From Nitrososphaerota archaeon (GTDB lineage Archaea > Thermoproteota > Nitrososphaeria > Nitrososphaerales > UBA183): a stretch of DNA of 40,324 bases. Below, piece after piece: positions 23,867 through 30,925 of this stretch. The notes under the pieces are model-generated. The model was not told the origin of the DNA and ran no database searches. It saw only the letters and a list, made by a program, of their open reading frames with translations. Location: positions 1 through 40,324 of the forward strand of contig JAPCJR010000007.1 of assembly GCA_027886865.1 (NCBI GenBank), given 5' to 3'. Position numbers and translations under genes: made by a program. Within the stretch, counting starts at the first letter, position 1, and each line of letters starts with the position of its first letter.

Positions 23867-24517
23867 CTAAGAGGTTGAGGTTGCCTCTCCGGGCTTGGTT
23901 GGCGTCGGCTTCCCCGTGGGCTGAGTCGTCCCTCCGTTCTTTGACGAGGTCGTGGCATCTTTGGTCTGTTCTGCACCTACATACTGCTCGATGGAGCTTA
24001 TCGCCTGTTGGCCGATCTTGCTGAGCTCATCATTTACGGCCGTAACATCGGCTAGGGTGAATACCTTGTAAATGCCTGTGGTCGGGTCTATGTTGTAGGT
24101 GTCGATGAGACTGGACTGATCGTACCAGGTCCTGTAGATTACTTGCATCTGCTCCCAGTCCCCGAGCAGCTGCTGGATACGGAACTGCGGATTGACCAGG
24201 AAGACTGCCGTGAAGTCGGCGATGCCCAGCCCCGCGAAGGTGATTGTGTCAGGGTTGAGCCCCCGTGTCCACGCGAAGACTAGAGAGCTGGCCAGCAGGA
24301 TTACGCCGATGGTCACGATTACGATGTTGAGAATATAGTTCGTCCGGTACGCGATTCTGGCCTCGTTCAACGTCCTCTGGAAGCTCTCGTCCATGATCGT
24401 CCACATGTCCTTCTTGTGGCTGTGCCTTGTCTTCTTGGACTGGCTCGCAGAGTCACCTCCGTTTTCCTGGCTGGTCTTGCTGGAGCCATCGGAGGGCTGG
24501 CCACTCTGAGTGGACAA
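23867..24517 (-). CDS. Membrane protein with disordered Ser/Thr-rich ends
   Basis: A 216-residue protein. A polar Ser/Lys-rich N-terminus (about 45 residues) precedes an amphipathic stretch, then two hydrophobic helices (near residues 65-85 and 92-110). The C-terminal half contains helix-forming segments (QLLGDWEQMQVIYRTWYDQ, DVTAVNDELSKIGQQAISSIEQYV, each given only in part) and a Thr/Pro/Lys-rich tail. No known family was recognised with confidence. The start is a TTG with an AT-rich box about 28 bases upstream. Confidence 0.7.
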   Translation of the reverse strand: MSTQSGQPSDGSSKTSQENGGDSASQSKKTRHSHKKDMWTIMDESFQRTLNEARIAYRTNYILNIVIVTIGVILLASSLVFAWTRGLNPDTITFAGLGIADFTAVFLVNPQFRIQQLLGDWEQMQVIYRTWYDQSSLIDTYNIDPTTGIYKVFTLADVTAVNDELSKIGQQAISSIEQYVGAEQTKDATTSSKNGGTTQPTGKPTPTKPGEATSTS

Positions 24518-24540
24518 GTACGCCTCGGCGGGGTGTGCAG

Positions 24541-24550
24541 TTAGTTAAAC
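24541..24550 (-). promoter_or_regulatory. TATA-like box of the minus-strand membrane protein
   Basis: GTTTAACTAA on the minus strand is centred about 28 bases before the TTG at 24517. The plus-strand gene starting at 24602 has no box at the same spacing. Confidence 0.5.
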
Positions 24551-24601
24551 GTGTCATTTCAATGCAATCGCTGATCTCTGCGCTCAGAACCAGCGCTAAT
24601 C

Positions 24602-24859
24602 TTGAACAATCCTAAAATAACTCCCGCGAGTCCGCGGATTATCTTGAGAAGACTGATTCCAATAATAGTAGGGGTGGTGGTGTTGCTCGTGGGGCTCGGA
24701 TGGGCCTCTCAGGGGGCCGGGATGATGGGAGGCAGTGGTCTGATGGATAACAATTCTACTTTCATCTATCTGGGCGGCCTCGTCGCCGTCATAGGGGTCG
24801 CTTTGATCGCCTTCGGGGTCATCTCGAAGCCCCGGATCAAGACGGCTCCCGCGATGTAG
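24602..24859 (+). CDS. Small two-helix membrane protein
   Basis: An 85-residue protein with a basic N-terminus (about residues 1-17) and two hydrophobic segments near residues 18-38 and 55-78 separated by a Gly/Met-rich loop (GAGMMGGSGLM). A TTG start is the only one that precedes the first helix in frame. No family is recognised. It is divergent from the membrane-protein gene at 23867-24517. Confidence 0.6.
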   Translation: MNNPKITPASPRIILRRLIPIIVGVVVLLVGLGWASQGAGMMGGSGLMDNNSTFIYLGGLVAVIGVALIAFGVISKPRIKTAPAM

Positions 24860-24866
24860 TGCGACA

Positions 24867-24952
24867 GGCGCCACCTGCGGCTTCGCAGCCCTCCGGGTCG
24901 CCGCTGGAGAGTGACCTCACGAGGGGTTTTGCGCCCCGACTCAGCTCTGAGT
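24867..24952. repeat. Cluster of inverted repeats ahead of the parA operon
   Basis: Three successive inverted repeats: CTGCG/CGCAG (24875-24879 and 24884-24888, four-base loop), flanked by a possible outer GGCG/CGCC stem (24867-24870 and 24899-24902); GGGG/CCCC (24923-24926 and 24934-24937); and ACTCAG/CTGAGT (24939-24944 and 24947-24952, two-base gap). They lie 67-145 bases before the parA start and do not match the bacterial parS consensus. They could be a folded leader or RNA, or binding sites of a partition protein. Confidence 0.4.
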
Positions 24953-25019
24953 GGAAAGGAATTGGCCTTAAGCTCAACCGAAAATCACCTTGCGACTAAT
25001 ATCGGGACCACGCTGTATC

Positions 25020-25877
25020 ATGTCCAGACAAGCAATGACAATGACCACCCTCGAGAGGATTCATCGGCCGAGAGCGAGCAGCGTCTCGAAGGCGGCTTAC
25101 ACGCGAGTGATCGCTGTAGCCAACCAGAAGGGAGGAGTCGGGAAGACCGACCTTACAGTGAACCTATCCTGCCAGCTAGCGGCTGCTGGAAAGAAGGTAC
25201 TACTCATCGACATGGACCCGCAAGGGAACGCTACAGACTATCTCGTCTCACCGGAGACGCGCATCGGTAAGTCGACGGCCGACCTCTTGATCGACGACTC
25301 GGTCTCCCTGGAAGACGTACTGATCAAAGAATGCAGAGAGAATCTAGACGTTGCCCCAGCCTCTGGTGACTTGAGCGCCTGCCAGATCCGGCTCGCGAAC
25401 GACATCAACATGCAGTTCAAGCTCAAGAAGAAGCTCAAGGACATGAAGGAAGGGAGGCACTACAATTACGTCCTGATCGACACCCCTCCTTCCCTAGGAA
25501 TACTTACGGTCAACACGCTGACCGCAGCGACCGAGGTTCTCATACCTGTCCAGACGCAGTATTTCGCAATGGACGGGGTCGTTCAGCTGCTCGAGACCAT
25601 CAGGAAGGTCAGGGAAGACATCAACCCTGAGCTCGCGGTCATGGGCGCGGTCCTCACGATGTACGACAGGCGAACTATCCTCTCGAGGGAGGTCGCCTCG
25701 CGCGTGAGACACGAGTTTAACGAAGGAAAGGTCTACGATACGGTGATCCCGGTCAACGTGCGGCTCGCAGAGGCGCCCAGCTATCACAAGTCGATCTTCG
25801 AATACGACTCCGGGTGTAACGGGGCCAAGGCCTACGGTGCTCTTGCAGAGGAGATACTACATTGCCCCGAGGCTTAG
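25020..25877 (+). CDS. parA: ParA/Soj-type P-loop ATPase
   Basis: A 285-residue ParA/MinD-family ATPase. The deviant Walker A motif KGGVGKTD occupies residues 37-44 with signature lysine K37 and P-loop lysine K42. LLIDMDPQGNAT is the A' motif, VLIDTPPSLG the Walker B, and QTQYFAMDGVVQLLETI the following helix. DRRTILSREVASRV and the KVYDTVIPVNVRLAEAPSYHKS segment (partly shown) mark the Soj side of the family. The C-terminus has no MinD membrane-targeting helix. It probably binds nucleoid DNA as an ATP dimer to move DNA or another cargo. ATG at 25020 is used, with 25035 and 25041 as alternatives. The gene overlaps the next one by 16 bases. Confidence 0.9.
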   Translation: MSRQAMTMTTLERIHRPRASSVSKAAYTRVIAVANQKGGVGKTDLTVNLSCQLAAAGKKVLLIDMDPQGNATDYLVSPETRIGKSTADLLIDDSVSLEDVLIKECRENLDVAPASGDLSACQIRLANDINMQFKLKKKLKDMKEGRHYNYVLIDTPPSLGILTVNTLTAATEVLIPVQTQYFAMDGVVQLLETIRKVREDINPELAVMGAVLTMYDRRTILSREVASRVRHEFNEGKVYDTVIPVNVRLAEAPSYHKSIFEYDSGCNGAKAYGALAEEILHCPEA

Positions 25878-26407
25878 GCGACAATCCTCTCAAGAAGGAG
25901 AAGAGGGCAAGGCGCGTCGGCGCACGCGGTAACGCCGTATCGGCCACGGGACCGGAGTCTCCGTCGTACGTCTCCACGGATGTGGCTGGACCAGAGACCA
26001 TCGAAGCTTCTTCACAAGGCTCCCGATCCTACAACGACGTCTTCTTCCAGCGGAGACCGGAGAATTTTGTCCCTGCTGAGAACAGTGCCCCCGAAGAGGT
26101 GCACGCTATCGATTCCGGCACGGCCGCCCACGCCACGGTGGCGGAGTTGGTCTCGTCGCCCGTTCTCCCTGAAGCGGCGGTGTTCACGAGCACGGAACGC
26201 GTCCCCATCGATGAGGTCGCAGAGACGCCGGCTCCCGTTCCTGTCGCAGTCGCGGAATCCGTTCCCCAAATCCAGGCTGCACCTCAACTGGTGGAGTCGC
26301 CTCCGGTGAACAATGTCGCTCAACCTCTCACACCGGCTCAACCCGCCCCTCGGGAGGAAGCGAAGACGGGCTTCTTCGGCAGGATCTTCGGAAGACTGCA
26401 CAAGTAA
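25862..26407 (+). CDS. Disordered protein encoded in overlap with parA, probable ParA partner
   Basis: A 181-residue protein. It starts with TTG inside parA, reading MPRGLGDNPLKKEKRARR, so the first 30 residues are strongly basic. Residues about 35-165 are low-complexity, rich in Pro, Ala, Val, Glu and Ser, and predicted to be disordered. The last 13 residues (TGFFGRIFGRLHK) look like an amphipathic helix. No known domain is recognised; it is not an obvious ParB, nor a ribbon-helix-helix SegB. The overlap of 16 bases implies translational coupling with ParA, and a small disordered partner next to a ParA is typical of cargo-positioning pairs. A membrane, nucleoid or cargo role is inference. 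Confidence 0.6.
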   Translation: MPRGLGDNPLKKEKRARRVGARGNAVSATGPESPSYVSTDVAGPETIEASSQGSRSYNDVFFQRRPENFVPAENSAPEEVHAIDSGTAAHATVAELVSSPVLPEAAVFTSTERVPIDEVAETPAPVPVAVAESVPQIQAAPQLVESPPVNNVAQPLTPAQPAPREEAKTGFFGRIFGRLHK

Positions 26408-26499
26408 CCGTGACGGGGAAGCGGCCTTCGGAGTCGCCTCCAGTCGGCGATGGTGCACGTCCTCACCGGGCCTTGCCCTTGAGCGGCCTTATTCCGGGG

Positions 26500-26964
26500 T
26501 CAACGGCGGCCTGCTCCGACTTGGTACAATCTGTCTCCGACGGCCATCGCTAGGGAGTCTTTCAGTTTCTTGGAGGTCTCGAGGAGGCGCGGGCTGTTGG
26601 TCGAGAGAACCGTCATGTCTATCCTTATAGAGCTCAGCGACGTCTTGAATATCACGTATCCGCCGAAGAACATGCCCGGTTTCCTGAACAGGACCTGACC
26701 TATTGAGCCTACTGGGATGGAGAACTCGCTCGCTCCTATTAGTTCCTCGGCGACCCTCTTCGCCGCGGTGACGGTAGTTTCGGTTGTCTCTGCTCCCGGC
26801 CCGAGGTAGGCCTCAAAGTCTCCCCAGGAGTCTAGCTTCTTCGCACCGACGATGGTGTCTCGTGTGATTACCAGGCCGTATCCCAAGTCTCCTCCGCGAT
26901 GCAGGTTCTCAGAGACGACGAGCCCGATCAGACGCCCGACGTCGAGCTCCTGTGTTGCCACCAA
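26500..26964 (-). CDS. Small protein with PH-like beta-barrel character
   Basis: A 154-residue protein. Alternating strands (YGLVITRDTIVGAKK, FSIPVGSIGQVLFRKPG, GYVIFKTSLSSIRIDMTVLS) followed by a C-terminal amphipathic helix (RLLETSKKLKDSLAMAV) recall bacterial and archaeal PH-like domains. This is a pattern-level comparison. The start is a TTG with a TATA-like box about 31 bases upstream. It is convergent with the parA operon, 92 bases from it. Confidence 0.65.
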   Translation of the reverse strand: MVATQELDVGRLIGLVVSENLHRGGDLGYGLVITRDTIVGAKKLDSWGDFEAYLGPGAETTETTVTAAKRVAEELIGASEFSIPVGSIGQVLFRKPGMFFGGYVIFKTSLSSIRIDMTVLSTNSPRLLETSKKLKDSLAMAVGDRLYQVGAGRR

Positions 26965-26990
26965 GCTGTGGGCCGCATCAGGGCCGTCCT

Positions 26991-27000
26991 CTTAAATAGT
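26991..27000 (-). promoter_or_regulatory. TATA-like box of the PH-like protein gene
   Basis: ACTATTTAAG on the minus strand is centred about 31 bases before the TTG at 26964 and predicts a leader of about six bases. Confidence 0.5.
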
Positions 27001-27023
27001 TCTCATAGAATTTGGAATAACGC

Positions 27024-27032
27024 GTATAACCA
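27024..27032 (+). promoter_or_regulatory. TATA-like box of a small membrane protein gene
   Basis: CGTATAACC is centred about 32 bases before the ATG at 27060; a GAGGAGAG ribosome-binding-like motif also lies right before the ATG. Confidence 0.45.
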
Positions 27033-27059
27033 AGTACGTTGTCCTGACACGAGGAGAGA

Positions 27060-27305
27060 ATGAAACTACTGATACTCGAGGGAATAATATCCGTCGTCTA
27101 CGTCTTCGATGTCTCCACCTACCCGTTCATCCACGTACCGTTCTACGTCCTCACGTTGCTATATTTCGCCTCAATCCTGGAGATAATAGGCATGGTCAAA
27201 CTGACGAGACTCGTCTCGAAACGGCTTTCGCGGTATGATCGCCATCGCGCTGTCGCGAGGATCCTGGTCGCGGCCTTGGTCCCCTCCCTCGCGAAGCCGT
27301 CCTAA
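27060..27305 (+). CDS. Small membrane protein with two helices
   Basis: An 81-residue protein. Hydrophobic segments near residues 2-20 and 28-45 are followed by a basic amphipathic region (KRLSRYDRHRAVAR) and a short hydrophobic end. The ATG start has both a TATA-like box and a GAGGAGAG motif. No family is recognised. It starts 95 bases from the divergent PH-like gene. Confidence 0.6.
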   Translation: MKLLILEGIISVVYVFDVSTYPFIHVPFYVLTLLYFASILEIIGMVKLTRLVSKRLSRYDRHRAVARILVAALVPSLAKPS

Positions 27306-27442
27306 GCGATGTCTGTTCGATTGGAAGGGCTCTGAGGACGCATCTTCCGCGCCTGGACCTCGTGAGTGGTAATCCCCTTCCGGGTGCCAGTCCCGGCCGA
27401 TTCCCAGAAGGATTCTTTAGTCCCGTCGTGCACGGCGGAGCC

Positions 27443-28210
27443 ATGAAGCTAGATGGACGGGTCGCGATAATCACAGGCGGCAACTCGGGTATAGGGAAAG
27501 CCACCGCCATCCTATTCGCCCAGGAGGGGGCCAAGGTCGTGGTGGCTGGAAGGAACAGTTCAAGGGGGCGGGAGGTGGTCGACGAAATCAGGAAGAAGGG
27601 CGGCGACGCAGTCTTCGTCAGAACCGACGTGTCCAAGAGCGAGGACGTCAAGAACCTGGTAGAGAAGACGGTCTCTCGTTATGGGAGGATAGACGTGCTC
27701 TTCAACAACGCGGCGCTCTCTCCTGTCGGCACGGTCCTGACCACTTCGGAGAAGGACTGGCGGGCTGTCATCGACACGAACATCAACGGGACGTTCCTCT
27801 GCACCCGGTACGTCCTTCCGCACATGCAGAAGCGCGGGGGCGGCGCGATAATCAACACGGGTTCGATTAACTCGCTGATGGCTATGAAGGACGAGGCGGC
27901 GTACGACGCCTCCAAGGGCGGCGTTCTCATGCTCACCAGGGCGACGGCCCTGGACTTCGCCAAGGACAACATCCGTGTGAACTGCATCTGTCCCGGGGCG
28001 ATCGAGACGCCCATGCTTCGTGGCATCCTCCAGCTGGCACCGAACCCCAAGGAGGCTGAGGCCGAGCTAGTCCGGAAGCACGCTCTGGGGCGCATAGGCA
28101 CGCCGGAGGAGGTCGCCCGGGTGGCTCTCTTCCTCGCATCAGACGATTCGTCCTTCGTGACCGGCACCGCCGTGGCCGTGGACGGTGGGATGCTCGGTGG
28201 ATGGACGTGA
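27443..28210 (+). CDS. Short-chain dehydrogenase/reductase
   Basis: A 255-residue classical SDR. The cofactor motif TGGNSGIGKA lies at residues 11-20, NNAA in strand 4, S141 and the YxxxK motif (Y154, K158) form the catalytic set, and CPGAIETPM follows. The C-terminal GTAVAVDGGML is typical of the FabG-like group. It probably oxidises or reduces a hydroxyl/keto group with NAD(P); the residue after strand 2 (AGRNSS) would favour NADP, but this is not certain. The ATG at 27443 gives the standard N-terminus, and an AT-rich box lies near 27410-27419. Extension to 27362 adds unlikely residues. Confidence 0.92.
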   Translation: MKLDGRVAIITGGNSGIGKATAILFAQEGAKVVVAGRNSSRGREVVDEIRKKGGDAVFVRTDVSKSEDVKNLVEKTVSRYGRIDVLFNNAALSPVGTVLTTSEKDWRAVIDTNINGTFLCTRYVLPHMQKRGGGAIINTGSINSLMAMKDEAAYDASKGGVLMLTRATALDFAKDNIRVNCICPGAIETPMLRGILQLAPNPKEAEAELVRKHALGRIGTPEEVARVALFLASDDSSFVTGTAVAVDGGMLGGWT

Positions 28211-28265
28211 CGAAGGAAAGAGCCATATCGAAGGAGCTGGACCTCGACCAAGGCGGTTTCGCGAC

Positions 28266-28544
28266 ATGAAAAAGAGCACGATACCCGAGTGGGCTTTAGC
28301 CAGGGAGAGGTTCCAGATGTTAAGTTCGGACGACGAGCTGGCCCGGGACATGCAGTTCATCAGCTACCTGCTGGTCTTCGGCTCATCGGTGAACTACAAG
28401 GAGCTGACCGCGATCGAGCGCGCCGCCGCCGACCGGCTGCTCAGGATGGGCGTCCTCATCGAGGTGGCCGGCCCCAGCAGGCGGATAATGCTCACCAAAC
28501 CATGGAAGCGCGCCATCGAAGGTAAGAAGCATAGGACCGCCTGA
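28266..28544 (+). CDS. Small protein, possibly winged-helix-like
   Basis: A 92-residue soluble protein beginning MKKSTIPEWALARERF. The second half (YKELTAIERAAADRLLRMGVLIEVAGPSRRIMLTKP, given here in part) has the helix-turn-helix plus beta-wing order of small winged-helix proteins, but a confident match is not possible. The frame is open to 28185 over the end of the SDR gene; the ATG at 28266 is the more natural start. It lies 55 bases after the SDR gene and may be in its operon. Confidence 0.6.
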   Translation: MKKSTIPEWALARERFQMLSSDDELARDMQFISYLLVFGSSVNYKELTAIERAAADRLLRMGVLIEVAGPSRRIMLTKPWKRAIEGKKHRTA

Positions 28545-28671
28545 GCGACCGCTTCACCACCTTAGTCTCAGCGCCGGCCGCAACGCGGACCAGCGCACGT
28601 TCTCCTCGGGCGACGCCGGCCGCGATATGCTTTTCTGGGCACCCTTCGGCGCTCTCGGCTGATCTATCCGA

Positions 28672-29028
28672 TTGGACAACACTGAAGCGCGCCGGTTCCT
28701 GGAGGAAGCGTTTGGCCGGTTGTTCGACCCTGAATCGACCGAGGAGCAGATGCTGGAGTTCTTCAGCCCGAGCTACAAGCAGGACCTGAACGGGAAGGTC
28801 TACACCTTCCGGGAGTTCATGGACGGCGTGGCGGGGCTCAAGAAGCAGCTGAAGTCGACGCGCGTTCGCTTCACGAGCGTGGTATCGAGCGGGAATGTGA
28901 TCGCGGAGGTTCACGTGGTCGAGGCCGTGAAGAAGGACGGCAGCGCCATGAAGTTCAAGGTCATGGCCTTTCAGACTGTGGAGGACGGGCGAATCAAGAA
29001 GGTGGAAGAGGTCAACTGTCCTCTCTGA
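28672..29028 (+). CDS. SnoaL/NTF2-like fold protein
   Basis: A 118-residue protein. Helices near the start (TEARRFLEEAFGRLF), EEQMLEFFSPSYKQDLNGKVYT (in part), and a curved sheet (RVRFTSVVSSGNVIAEVHVVEAV, MKFKVMAFQTVEDGRIKKVEE) fit the NTF2-like cone. Such proteins are often small-molecule isomerases, dehydratases or binding modules. No catalytic residues can be assigned. The TTG start is used because no ATG precedes the conserved fold in frame. Confidence 0.75.
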   Translation: MDNTEARRFLEEAFGRLFDPESTEEQMLEFFSPSYKQDLNGKVYTFREFMDGVAGLKKQLKSTRVRFTSVVSSGNVIAEVHVVEAVKKDGSAMKFKVMAFQTVEDGRIKKVEEVNCPL

Positions 29029-29046
29029 CCGGTTTCGCCGTCCTGG

Positions 29047-29589
29047 TCAGGCTACGCTGTCGATGACGCCGATGAGCTCAGGGTCCACGACCCCTCTTCT
29101 GGCGCTTCGGAAGAACTCCTCGACATCGTTGGCCGGGTCGTTCCGCTTGTACTCATGGGCCTGAATCGCCAGCTCGACCTTGTCGAGCTGTCTCACAAGC
29201 TCCGCCTCGGGGGAAGCTTGATCCTCGAACTCCCGCCAGACCGAGAGGTACTCCTTTGCGACGCTCCGCGGCAGGTCCTTCAGCAGGCTTCGCATCGCAG
29301 CCCACTCCATTGCCCTTTTCTTCTTCGGCGCGCGCTCTCCGGGGATGCTGTCGCCGACGAGCGCCTCGGGCAGGTCGTGCAGCAGCGCCATCTTCACCGC
29401 CTTCTCCGCGTCGAGACCGCGAGAGTCGCAGTAGACCATCGCCATCAGCGCGACGCGGTAGGAATGGTCCGCCACTGACTCGGGGTTCTGCATCCTGAGC
29501 TTCAGGACCCATCCCCTGCGCGGCTCCGATTTCAGACGGCCCGCGCTCAAGAAGAAGCGGAGTAGGCCTCCATCCGATTTGCTGACCAT
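29047..29589 (-). CDS. HD-domain hydrolase (YfbR-like 5'-nucleotidase type)
   Basis: A 180-residue metal-dependent phosphohydrolase. Metal ligands are visible in the HD order: H42 in VADHSYR, H71-D72 in LLHDLPEALVGD, and D136 in RQLDKVELA. The spacing agrees with YfbR-type 5'-deoxynucleotidases, which dephosphorylate deoxynucleoside monophosphates; archaeal homologues are common but not all tested. The ATG start gives the expected N-terminal length. It is convergent with the NTF2-like gene and follows the cupin gene at 59 bases. Confidence 0.9.
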   Translation of the reverse strand: MVSKSDGGLLRFFLSAGRLKSEPRRGWVLKLRMQNPESVADHSYRVALMAMVYCDSRGLDAEKAVKMALLHDLPEALVGDSIPGERAPKKKRAMEWAAMRSLLKDLPRSVAKEYLSVWREFEDQASPEAELVRQLDKVELAIQAHEYKRNDPANDVEEFFRSARRGVVDPELIGVIDSVA

Positions 29590-29647
29590 GGCGCTGCAGT
29601 CGCTCCCTGCAGCTAGTTCTCAGCCGGCGCGGACACGGTGGCTTTGC

Positions 29648-30022
29648 CTATCCGGTCTCTGGCTGGAGCGCCTCGGGGGCGTAGTCGTCGCGCTCCGGCG
29701 TGAAGAAGTCCACAGCGATGCACGTCTTGTCCCCGTCCGTCCTCAGTTCGTGGAAGACACCCGGAGGTATGAAGTATCCGTCCCCTTCCTTGACGCGCCA
29801 CTCCTTGTCCCCGATCTTGAATATGCCTCCACCCTGAAGAAATAGGCCGAACTGCGAGTGAGGATGGTTGTGCCACGCGAAGACCTTCCCGGGCTCTATC
29901 TTGTAGTAGATCATCATCCCGGTAGATGCGTGGGTCACTACGCGGCGCAGGACGCCAGGCATTATCTCGTGCCATGCTTCCTTCTTGTCGTGCCATACGG
30001 ACGGTGTAGCGTACGGTTCCAT
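29648..30022 (-). CDS. Single-domain cupin protein
   Basis: A 124-residue cupin. In motif 1 the sequence WHNHPHSQFGLFLQGGG has histidines H51, H53 and H55; the usual glutamate four residues later is replaced by Gln (Q57). Motif 2 has PPGVFHEL with H91. Metal binding by three His is therefore possible although the acidic ligand is missing. The role could be a small dioxygenase, isomerase or ligand-binding protein. A TATA-like box lies about 37 bases upstream of the ATG. Confidence 0.85.
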   Translation of the reverse strand: MEPYATPSVWHDKKEAWHEIMPGVLRRVVTHASTGMMIYYKIEPGKVFAWHNHPHSQFGLFLQGGGIFKIGDKEWRVKEGDGYFIPPGVFHELRTDGDKTCIAVDFFTPERDDYAPEALQPETG

Positions 30023-30053
30023 CTAGATTCGCTTGGCGTCGTCGGGCCTGCGC

Positions 30054-30064
30054 GAATATTAATC
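30054..30064 (-). promoter_or_regulatory. TATA-like box of the cupin gene
   Basis: GATTAATATTC on the minus strand is centred about 37 bases before the ATG at 30022. It sits next to the inverted repeat at 30084-30117. Confidence 0.45.
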
Positions 30065-30083
30065 GTTAACGGTTCTTCGCGTG

Positions 30084-30117
30084 CTGACCGCTTAGTAATC
30101 CTTTACGGGACGGTCAG
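30084..30117. promoter_or_regulatory. Spaced 7-bp inverted repeat in a divergent promoter region
   Basis: CTGACCG (30084-30090) and CGGTCAG (30111-30117) are perfect reverse complements separated by 20 bases. The element lies between the cupin promoter and the promoter of the membrane-protein gene at 30195. It could bind a dimer or two dimers, or form a long-loop hairpin. Confidence 0.35.
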
Positions 30118-30194
30118 TTGTACGCGTCCACTAGCTGATTTCGCGCTCCGGATGCATAAAGGATAAAGACGATACTTCGGCAGGCGCGCAACCG

Positions 30195-30815
30195 ATGTCG
30201 TCGACTTCGCAGGGTCCCGGTTCCGGGGAGACCGTCGTCATCTTCCTCGTTGTGATCGTCCTCCTCATGCTCCGCCGGGTCTACAGGAGCTACAACGGCA
30301 TGCGCTTCAGCGCCTCACGTACTGTCGCCTATGCGATATTCTACGTGATACTCGGCTCATTCTTCTCTATCCTCTCGTTCTTCGAGGGGGTCTCACCCCT
30401 CTTTGCGTTCCCCTACGCCGCAGTCCTGCTCGCTGCCGTGGCATTTTCCTACCGGTTCAGCGACCGCCGGATTTCCTTCTGGAAGGGAGGCGATGGGAGC
30501 GTCTACTTCAAGGGAGGCGTCGCCCTGTACTTGATCTACGTTGTAGCCTTCATAGCGCGCATTTCTATCGACGTCGCCGTCTTCGGTTCGAACTTCCTCA
30601 CGGTCACAGCGCAGACGCTGACTTCGACCGCCTTGTATGCAACGATCGCCACCGACCTTCTCCTTATGTTCGGGGTGGGCCTTCTCATCGGAAGGAACGC
30701 CAGGGTGATCAGGCGATACAAGGGCATAGAGGAGGGGAAGGAGCCTCTTCCAGATTCTCCTCCATCGATCCGCCCGCTCTTCGGGCGGAAGGGAGACGCG
30801 CCGATTCCGTCGTGA
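30195..30815 (+). CDS. Polytopic membrane protein
   Basis: A 206-residue protein with hydrophobic segments near residues 14-30, 45-65, 70-90, 115-135 and 145-165, and a basic/Pro-rich C-terminus. Its N-terminal order (membrane helix, then RRVYRSYNGMRFS) loosely resembles CcdC-like DUF1453 membrane proteins; this is tentative. An AT-rich box (TGCATAAAGG, about 30151-30160) is positioned roughly 39 bases before the ATG. Function is unknown. Confidence 0.7.
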   Translation: MSSTSQGPGSGETVVIFLVVIVLLMLRRVYRSYNGMRFSASRTVAYAIFYVILGSFFSILSFFEGVSPLFAFPYAAVLLAAVAFSYRFSDRRISFWKGGDGSVYFKGGVALYLIYVVAFIARISIDVAVFGSNFLTVTAQTLTSTALYATIATDLLLMFGVGLLIGRNARVIRRYKGIEEGKEPLPDSPPSIRPLFGRKGDAPIPS

Positions 30816-30890
30816 ATTCGCCGACGGCCGCGTTAGTGTCGGATAAGGAGTTGAAACTTTCATACTTGAAGATACAATTTATTGACAAAC

Positions 30891-30900
30891 GCTTTTAGAG
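30891..30900 (+). promoter_or_regulatory. TATA-like box of the B-box membrane protein
   Basis: GCTTTTAGAG is centred about 30 bases before the TTG at 30926, predicting a leader of a few bases. Confidence 0.4.
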
Positions 30901-30925
30901 TAAAGTTCGAGAGACCATCAACGCC

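Noticed and set aside
24939..24952. Possible canonical parS site
   Set aside because: The palindrome does not match the bacterial parS consensus; kept only as an inverted repeat.
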